From an uncultured Alphaproteobacteria bacterium (lineage in GTDB: Bacteria; Pseudomonadota; Alphaproteobacteria; RF32; CAG-239): a stretch of DNA of 64,000 nucleotides. The DNA lies in contig CAKQNT010000006.1 in assembly GCA_934255405.1 (NCBI GenBank), positions 35,278-99,277 on the forward strand, written 5' to 3'. A program made the translations under genes and the position numbers. Below the pieces are notes generated by a model. That model was not told where the DNA came from, made no database searches, and worked only from the letters and a program-made list of their open reading frames with translations. Shown here piece after piece: positions 58,231-64,000 of this stretch; positions within the stretch are counted from its first letter, which is position 1, and each line of letters starts with the position of its first letter.

Positions 58231-60436
58231 TCACTTTAACCGAAACATTTACAGAATTTGCGTTTGGAGCGGTCTTTGCGGCGGGTGTTGTTTTTGTCGC
58301 TGTTTTAGCTTTGAGCTGGTTTTTGAGTTGCTCCGGTTTGGGTAGCGGTTTTTCCTCTACCGGAGTTGGAGCGACCGCGGTTTCTTTGGCAACGGGCACG
58401 GCCTTTTGTTTGGCAGCTTCGCTGATAGTCTGAGGTGCAGTGGTTTCCGGCGCGCTTTCTTCTGCGGTTTTAGCTTCCGGAACCGCTTTAATTTCTTTTT
58501 CCGGTATAATCTCTGCTTCATCAGGAGCTTTTTGCAGCGGTATAACCTCTTCCGCCATCAAATTTTCTGTTTGGTTGTGAGCCGCCCAAGAGGAATACCA
58601 ACTTCTAAAATTATTGCGAGATTTTTCAATTTGGCGGTTGCTGAGCTTTTGTTTTTCAGCGGTAGCGAGAATATCTTTGCGCAATTGGTCGGTGATATTG
58701 TAGCCCTCCAGCTCGCTGCAATCTTTTTTGTAGAGATAACTGCGCAAAATCGCCGGCGCAGTGCACAGCCGGTAGTCTATATCAGATTGGTCTTTAAGCG
58801 GGTCATAGATGGCAATTCCGCCCTGACGATTGTTTTGCAAAGATTTAAACAAATCCTTTTCCAAACCAAGCGGTGCTGAAAACGGCACACTGGTGCCCTG
58901 AATTACAACCACGGTATTATTCAGTTTATTGTTTTTTTGCAACTGCTGCATAAAGTTTTCTAATTGTCCATAGAGGCAGCTGGTTTGTTCGGCCGCCGCG
59001 GCGTAGCGCATCATCAGCGGGGTGCCTTGATCATCATCACTAATCCAGCGTGAGATTGGTTTCAGGTTGCAAAGCGCATCATATATAAATAGGTCTGACG
59101 GCAGATCAAGAGCGACAAAATAAGCGTTGTTGCCCTTGTCGGAAGCAATATCATCAGCCAGCATTTTCAGCTGTTTGAAGGAATTAAGCCCCGACAACTG
59201 AGAAGTCTGAAAATGTAGCGGAGCAACCTCGCGTTCAAACGAGGATATTATTCCCAATATCGGGCTTATGCTCGGGATTAACCCCGTGCTTTCCAGCCAT
59301 TCGGAAGATAATACCGCAATTTTTTGCGGCAAAGACAAGCCCAAGCCATTAAAACTGATAGGCAATTCGACTTTTTCTATACAGCGGTTGGCAGAAAGAC
59401 GGCTGTTGATGTTGCACAAGTCAATACGTCCGTTTTGATAGGCTCGGAGATTATAGTCATTTTTATGAAAAGTATTAAAAACGCGGTTTTCCTTAAGATA
59501 AAGACGTTCATTACCAAGGTGATTAAAGTCCCAATACCCGTCCAGCAAAACATCAGAAAGGAGGTAGTCGGTTGCGTTTTTGGTATTGGGATTGAGGGTC
59601 GCGGCCAGATTCATATATGGTTGATCGCCCTGCTCAATGTAGGAATACGGATAATAGGTGAAATTGTTTTGCATATAAAAGCCCAAAACATTGTCTGCGG
59701 CTTCTCTCAACTCATTGTTTTTGTTGTCCTTATTAAGATTTTGCAGCTTGTGATATGTCGGAGCGTTGGGCAAAGCAATATATACAAAATTGCGTCCATT
59801 CGGATGAGAACTCTCCTCCCCCAGAGCCGATTTGTTGTCAAAATGGCGAGACACCGGATTGAAATATGCCGCGCTCATCAATCCGCCGCAAATCAGCAGC
59901 AAAGTTCCAAGCAGATATACCTGAGTGCTACGGCGGGCAAATGTCAAAAATATAAAAACAGCAAACAGCAAAATTGCGGCAAGCACAAAATGAGAATAAT
60001 GACTTAGGATGTCGCCGACTGAACTATAGGGTTGCAAATTGAAATAAGATGCCAAAATTGAGGTTTGATCAAAACGAGCAAATTGGTTAAAAATTGCCAA
60101 CATGGTTATGGCACTGCCCGCACCAATCAAAAAGTTTTGCAAAGTTAGCGAAAAAGAAAATAAAAAGATAAGGGCAAAAGAGCCAACGGCAACAGCGGCG
60201 TATATCCAACCGGCCTCAGGAGTCAGTTCTTGTCCGGAGCTAAAAAGATTGTAACTGCCTGCCTCGGCAAACAGGGTGAAATCCAGAGCAAACACAGCCG
60301 CCAGCAGCAGGCTTTTTACAACAAGGTCTACCAAATATTCTCGAAAGCGCCGCTTTGCAGGTTTCTTTTCTTTTTGTTTGCGGGCAATGTTTTGAGCTGA
60401 AGTCTGACGCGGATCGTTCAAAAAAATATCTTCCAT
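58211..60436 (-). CDS. Large membrane protein with sulfatase-like periplasmic domain
   Basis: 741 residues from the ATG at 60436, which has AAAGG nine bases upstream; a TTG nine codons earlier is less likely. Five hydrophobic segments lie between about residues 30 and 195. A periplasmic domain follows whose later part (NKLNNTVVVIQGTSVPFSAP, about 530-549) resembles the NTVVVFTSDHG segment of alkaline-phosphatase-fold phosphoethanolamine transferases. The metal-binding Asp-His pair is replaced by GTS. The tail (about 640-741) is a Pro/Ala/Lys/Glu-rich low-complexity region. It overlaps yejE by 20 bases. Probably a catalytically altered relative; role unknown. Confidence 0.6.
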   Translation of the reverse strand: MEDIFLNDPRQTSAQNIARKQKEKKPAKRRFREYLVDLVVKSLLLAAVFALDFTLFAEAGSYNLFSSGQELTPEAGWIYAAVAVGSFALIFLFSFSLTLQNFLIGAGSAITMLAIFNQFARFDQTSILASYFNLQPYSSVGDILSHYSHFVLAAILLFAVFIFLTFARRSTQVYLLGTLLLICGGLMSAAYFNPVSRHFDNKSALGEESSHPNGRNFVYIALPNAPTYHKLQNLNKDNKNNELREAADNVLGFYMQNNFTYYPYSYIEQGDQPYMNLAATLNPNTKNATDYLLSDVLLDGYWDFNHLGNERLYLKENRVFNTFHKNDYNLRAYQNGRIDLCNINSRLSANRCIEKVELPISFNGLGLSLPQKIAVLSSEWLESTGLIPSISPILGIISSFEREVAPLHFQTSQLSGLNSFKQLKMLADDIASDKGNNAYFVALDLPSDLFIYDALCNLKPISRWISDDDQGTPLMMRYAAAAEQTSCLYGQLENFMQQLQKNNKLNNTVVVIQGTSVPFSAPLGLEKDLFKSLQNNRQGGIAIYDPLKDQSDIDYRLCTAPAILRSYLYKKDCSELEGYNITDQLRKDILATAEKQKLSNRQIEKSRNNFRSWYSSWAAHNQTENLMAEEVIPLQKAPDEAEIIPEKEIKAVPEAKTAEESAPETTAPQTISEAAKQKAVPVAKETAVAPTPVEEKPLPKPEQLKNQLKAKTATKTTPAAKTAPNANSVNVSVKVIDSADK

Positions 60437-60515
60437 CGGTTGAACCTTTATCTGTTTGGGCAAGTATATTAAATATGCGTATTATATAATCACAGTTATT
60501 GTTATTTTTAAAGCA

Positions 60516-60551
60516 AAAATCCTCAGAGTTTGCACAACTTCTGAGGATTTT
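60516..60551 (-). terminator. Terminator of rpsD
   Basis: AAAATCCTCAGA (60516-60527) pairs perfectly with TCTGAGGATTTT (60540-60551). On the minus strand the stem continues into T. Confidence 0.85.
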
Positions 60552-60570
60552 GTTTTGAGAACAAGATCTA

Positions 60571-61182
60571 CTATCTTGAGTAGAACTCGATAACCAGATT
60601 TGGTTCCATCTGAGAAGCATACGGAACATCGTCAAATTTAGGAACAAAAGAAAATTTGGCGCTGAACTTGTTGCTGTCTACTTCCAAATAACCGGGGAAA
60701 TCGCGGCTGGAAGATTCCATAGCGGCAATTACCATCGGCATCTGTTTGGCTTTGGCGGTAACTTCAATAACATCACCAACTTTTACCATGTAAGAAGGAA
60801 TGTTAACTTTTTTGCCGTTTACCAATACGTGACCATGGTTAACAAACTGACGAGAAGCAAAAACTGTCGGAACAAATTTGGCTTTGTATACCAGATTGTC
60901 CAAACGAGATTCCAAAATACCAATCAAGTTTTCAGCAGCATCGCCAGAGCGACGGATAGCTTCAACATAGTATTTGTGGAACTGTTTCTCAGAAATATTG
61001 CCATAATAGGTTTTCAATTTCTGTTTAGCATAAAGCTGTGTACCGTAGTCGGTAGGCTTTTTGTGGCGCTGGCCATGCTGACCCGGAGCATATTCTCTTT
61101 TAGCAACGGAGCTGTTCGGAGCACCCCAAATAACGCCATATTGACGTTCTTTTTTCTTTTTTGCAGAAATGATACTTTTCAT
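60571..61182 (-). CDS. rpsD: 30S ribosomal protein S4
   Basis: 203 residues, the normal S4 length. It binds 16S rRNA early in 30S assembly. Seen: [25 protein letters not shown] (split, about residues 33-57), [10 protein letters not shown] (about 59-68), and the S4 RNA-binding domain [13 protein letters not shown]...[27 protein letters not shown] (about 91-136, split). In many bacteria rpsD sits in the alpha operon; here it is a single-gene unit, as is common in alphaproteobacteria. Confidence 0.97.
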   Translation of the reverse strand: MKSIISAKKKKERQYGVIWGAPNSSVAKREYAPGQHGQRHKKPTDYGTQLYAKQKLKTYYGNISEKQFHKYYVEAIRRSGDAAENLIGILESRLDNLVYKAKFVPTVFASRQFVNHGHVLVNGKKVNIPSYMVKVGDVIEVTAKAKQMPMVIAAMESSSRDFPGYLEVDSNKFSAKFSFVPKFDDVPYASQMEPNLVIEFYSR

Positions 61183-61392
61183 TAAATAAATCCTTGTTTT
61201 TTAGTTAGGTTATTGTCCCGATAGTTTTGGCTTATGGTTGCCAAACGAGGCGGTTTATCCGTCTTCTTTCTCGGAAGTGGTTGCAATTTATAATAATATT
61301 TAGGAGAAATCAAGACTTTTTTGCATAATTTTGTAGATTTTTAAAACGCAAAACGCTAAGATAGCGCATATTTCGGAGGCAAGGCGTAGCAA

Positions 61393-63144
61393 ATGTCTTA
61401 TGAGATGATGTTTCATAACGCGGTCGGGCTCCATGAGGCCGGAAGGCTTGATGAAGCGGAGACAATTTATCGGCAGATTTTGGAGACTGCTCCGGAACAG
61501 CCCGATGTGCTCAATCTGTTGGGACTGGTGGCGCAGGCAAAAGGAGCGCAATCTGAGGCTTGTCGTTTGTTTATGCGGGCAATCCGCGGCAAACCGCAAG
61601 AGGCATCTTTTTATTATAATCTGGCATTTTCTTTTAAGCTGGACAATAGACCGCGCGAGGCGCTGGAAAACTTTATTAAAGTGACAGAGTTGGCGCCAAC
61701 AGTAAAAGAAACTTATAACGAAATCGCCTTATTGTTGCAAGATTCGGATATGAACAAAGCCAGACAGAACTGGAGCTATGCTTTGCAACTTGATGGAAAT
61801 TATGCCGAGGCCAAAGCTAATATGGCAATGAGCTATGAAAGCGAAAATTCCGGCAAAGCCATTGTCGATTTGGAAAAACTGGCCGGTGAATATCCGCAAG
61901 AAGCTCTGATTTTTTATTATCTGACCAAGCTTTATATGCGGCGTGAATTGTGGGAAAACGCTTGGAGCACCGCGGTAAAAGCCAAAGAGCTGGCGCCGAC
62001 TTCCGATGAGATAAGAGTATTGCTTGCCCTGCTCTCTTGTCATGATAATCAGCCGGAAAATGCAAAAATTTATTTTGCGAAGGCAGAATTACTAAATCCT
62101 AATAATTTGGCTGCTTTGATGGGATTGGCGGATTTATACAGTCGTGAAGGAAATTTTGCCGAGGCAGAACCACGCTACAAACGGGTGATTGAACTGGAGA
62201 GCAATAATTTTGATGCGCATAATAATTATGCCGAGATGTTGCAGCGCCAGGGGCGTTTGAGCGAAGCGCTGGAAGAATATCGCGCGGCGGTAATAATCAA
62301 TCCGGTGTCTGCAGAAGTTTGCAACAACTTGGGGCTGATATTGCGTGATTTGGGTGAATATGATGAGGCGCTGGGGCTGTTGTTTAATGCTCTGGCGCAT
62401 AAGCCTGAACAAGAAGAAACATCGGTTAATTTGAGCGAGACTCTGATTTTATTGTCGCGGCAAGATGTTGATAAGGCAAAAAAAATTGCCGACAACTGGT
62501 TGAAACAGATGCCGGATAATGCCTTTGCCAGACAGACTGCGGCGGCTTTGAGAGGAGAAAATGTTGAGAATAATCAAATTTATAGTGAAAAGCTGTTTGA
62601 CAATTTTGCTGATAATTATGAGTTGGTTATCAAAAATTTGGGTTACTCAGTTCCGGCGGCTATGCGCCGAATTGCTGGAGATGTTAAAGGTGCCGTTGCG
62701 GATTTGGGCTGTGGCACGGGGTTGGTGGCAGAAGCTCTTAAGACTCCTGAAAACCGATTCATCGGAGTAGATATAAGCCAAAAAATGCTTGATGCGGCGG
62801 CGCAAAAAGGGCTCTATGATAAGCTGATTAAGGCTGATATCGGAGATTTTTTGCAAAATAATAATGAGTTTGATTGGGCGATCGCGGCTGATGTGTTTGG
62901 CTATATTGGCGAACTAAGCGCCACAATTGAGGCTCTGAAAAATAAAAAGATAATATTTTCTATTGAAGTATCTGATCAAGAAGCAAACTACTCAATTATG
63001 CCGAACGGAAGGTATAAACATAATCCGCAATATGTCGAAAAATTGTTGCGGGAAAACGGATTTGGGCGTATAACTAAAGAAGAGTTGGTTCTGAGAACCG
63101 AAAACGGCAAACCGGTGAAAGGTATGATTTTTAAGGGAGAATAA
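61393..63144 (+). CDS. TPR-repeat protein fused to a SAM-dependent methyltransferase
   Basis: 583 residues. About eleven tetratricopeptide repeats (residues 1-380, e.g. AGRLDEAETIYRQILETAPEQPDVLNLLG, split) are followed by a class I methyltransferase. That domain has motif I VADLGCGTGLVAEAL (about 434-448) and motif II-like FIGVDISQKMLDAA (about 456-469), then DWAIAADVFGYIGE. This architecture is known in alphaproteobacteria, and the substrate, probably a protein or glycan bound by the repeats, is unknown. ATG with GGAGG 13 bases upstream. The Nudix gene starts three bases behind it. Confidence 0.87.
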   Translation: MSYEMMFHNAVGLHEAGRLDEAETIYRQILETAPEQPDVLNLLGLVAQAKGAQSEACRLFMRAIRGKPQEASFYYNLAFSFKLDNRPREALENFIKVTELAPTVKETYNEIALLLQDSDMNKARQNWSYALQLDGNYAEAKANMAMSYESENSGKAIVDLEKLAGEYPQEALIFYYLTKLYMRRELWENAWSTAVKAKELAPTSDEIRVLLALLSCHDNQPENAKIYFAKAELLNPNNLAALMGLADLYSREGNFAEAEPRYKRVIELESNNFDAHNNYAEMLQRQGRLSEALEEYRAAVIINPVSAEVCNNLGLILRDLGEYDEALGLLFNALAHKPEQEETSVNLSETLILLSRQDVDKAKKIADNWLKQMPDNAFARQTAAALRGENVENNQIYSEKLFDNFADNYELVIKNLGYSVPAAMRRIAGDVKGAVADLGCGTGLVAEALKTPENRFIGVDISQKMLDAAAQKGLYDKLIKADIGDFLQNNNEFDWAIAADVFGYIGELSATIEALKNKKIIFSIEVSDQEANYSIMPNGRYKHNPQYVEKLLRENGFGRITKEELVLRTENGKPVKGMIFKGE

Positions 63145-63147
63145 ATC

Positions 63148-63753
63148 ATGGCGGACGAATTGATTGATATCTATGATAGTGAAATGAATCTTTTGGGTAC
63201 TGCCATGAAATCTCAGGCCGATAATGAGAGTTTGTGGCGCAAAGTTGCTCATTGCTGGGTAATTGACGGTGATAAGGTCTGGTTGCAATTGCGCGGCAAA
63301 AATCGAGCCGTATACCCTGCTCAGCTTGATGTATCGGTTGCCGGACACCTGATGACCGGTGAAACCGCAAAACAGACTTTGGTGCGTGAATTTGACGAGA
63401 ATTTTGGACTCGAGGTTAGCGAAGATGAGTTTGAAAAGCTGTTTACTCATCGCTTGGTCGAAAGTTATAATTCTCGGGAGTTTAGGGCATTTTGTCCGAC
63501 TTATGCTTTGCAACTAAAAGCCAAACCGGCGGAATTGGCAATTCAATCAGATGAAGTTGATGGTGTTTTTGAAGCAAAGATAGAAGATTTGATTGATTTG
63601 TTTAATGGTGATGTCGCTAAAATCAAAATCAGCGGCTATACTCGCTCATCTCGAAAAAAAGTTGAACGCTCAGTCGGGGTTAGAGATTTTGCTCCTCATG
63701 GAGAACGCTATTATCTTAAGGTCTTTACAACTTTAGAACGTGTTGTAGGCTAA
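63148..63753 (+). CDS. Nudix hydrolase
   Basis: 201 residues. The Nudix box lies at about residues 67-89 as GxxxxxExxxxxxxREFDENFGL, fitting GX5EX7REUXEEXGU except that the second Glu of the EE pair is Asn. Its metal binding may thus be altered. The N-terminal context WRKVAHCWVIDGDKVWLQLRG (split, about 30-50) is like isopentenyl-diphosphate isomerase and its relatives (YfcD group). Substrate unknown. Translationally linked to the TPR-methyltransferase gene by a three-base gap. Confidence 0.85.
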   Translation: MADELIDIYDSEMNLLGTAMKSQADNESLWRKVAHCWVIDGDKVWLQLRGKNRAVYPAQLDVSVAGHLMTGETAKQTLVREFDENFGLEVSEDEFEKLFTHRLVESYNSREFRAFCPTYALQLKAKPAELAIQSDEVDGVFEAKIEDLIDLFNGDVAKIKISGYTRSSRKKVERSVGVRDFAPHGERYYLKVFTTLERVVG

Positions 63754-64000
63754 TCAGAGTTCAGATTGTTTTATTTATCACTGTTTTACTCTCTGATTTA
63801 CCCAAAATCTAGATGGTAATATTGCAAATTGGTTGACCTTGGATCCTCGGGTCAAGCCCGAGAATGCTGGGCAGCGCCCAGCAGCATTCGCAAGAATTTA
63901 CTCGCCGCTCACTACGTTCGGGACTCGGGATAGAGTCGGACTTGTCGTCCGGTGTCATTCCGGCGAACGCCGGAATCCAGTGAAAAAACATGTCATGCCT
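63754..64000. repeat. Intergenic palindrome cluster at the right edge
   Basis: No gene. A series of short perfect palindromes: TCGGG-TCAAG-CCCGA (about 63846-63860), CTGGG-CAGCG-CCCAG (about 63867-63881), and ATTCCGGC-GAAC-GCCGGAAT (63957-63975 or thereabouts). They are embedded in GC-richer sequence than the flanks. The last motif (ATTCCGGCGAACGCCGGAAT with CCAGTG) is the type of repeat found dispersed in many alphaproteobacterial genomes. The element may continue beyond the window. Confidence 0.7.

Overview
The window looks like a chromosomal segment of an alphaproteobacterium that is probably anaerobic and host- or sediment-associated. The alphaproteobacterial assignment rests on gene content and order: a paired M16 peptidase cluster, an acyltransferase (DUF374 type) next to waaA and lpxK, DUF2155 behind MlaD-type proteins, dacA-tmk-holB-metal-dependent hydrolases in one run, and GTG-started hup downstream of lon. 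The anaerobic inference rests on hydG, the [FeFe]-hydrogenase H-cluster maturase, with its small TM1266-type partner. The DNA is moderately AT-rich. No rRNA, CRISPR array, complete prophage or transposase was seen.

Layout. 1-5145: M16 peptidase pair, pgi, mutL. 5146-5557: a non-coding patch with two long palindromic elements. 5558-6334: ZIP metal transporter. 6458-9743: tRNA-Ser(GCT) followed by a three-gene cassette (a SNF2-helicase-like protein that has lost its Walker A motif, IbrA-like PP-loop protein, IbrB/ParB-like protein). 9757-12997 (minus): lpxK-waaA-acyltransferase operon headed by a lone FliN-like SpoA protein. 13204-16093: lon (with a candidate heat-shock promoter) and hup. 16313-18964: an accessory stretch between tRNA-Val and tRNA-Ser(TGA) with an orphan protein, tRNA-derived repeats and a candidate minus-strand small RNA. 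18965-26527: a long plus-strand cell-wall/DNA-metabolism run (MltB-like, rlpA, dacA, tmk, holB, tatD, PhnP-like, DHH protein). 26669-30606: metG, an SNase-like membrane protein and trkH. 30607-32433 (minus): two MlaD proteins and DUF2155. 32602-37508: a Gld-type ABC exporter operon ending in a sensorless histidine kinase. 37536-37973: tandem 176-bp repeats at the 3' end of tRNA-Lys. 38105-42487: small envelope proteins, including three related membrane-anchored paralogues. 42659-46648: TM1266-like, hydG, U32 peptidase. 46651-55563: MATE transporter, fucO and assorted single genes. 55586-60436 (minus): yejF, yejE and a large sulfatase-like membrane protein. 60571-63753: rpsD, TPR-methyltransferase, Nudix. 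The right end is repeat-rich.

The most unusual signal is a set of repeat modules at the 3' ends of three of the four tRNA genes. Each module carries an intrinsic terminator, an inverted copy of the tRNA T-arm, a core, and a direct copy of the tRNA 3' end followed by another terminator. The Ser and Lys modules share a core although their flanks match different tRNAs. The arrangement recalls the tandem repeats downstream of E. coli tyrT but occurs at several tRNAs. Other candidates worth a second look are the degenerate-helicase/IbrAB cassette, the promoter-terminator pair that would make an RNA of about 300 nt near 18.0-18.3 kb, the three-paralogue cluster at 40.4-42.0 kb, and the two palindromic elements behind mutL, whose arms differ in sequence but stay self-complementary.
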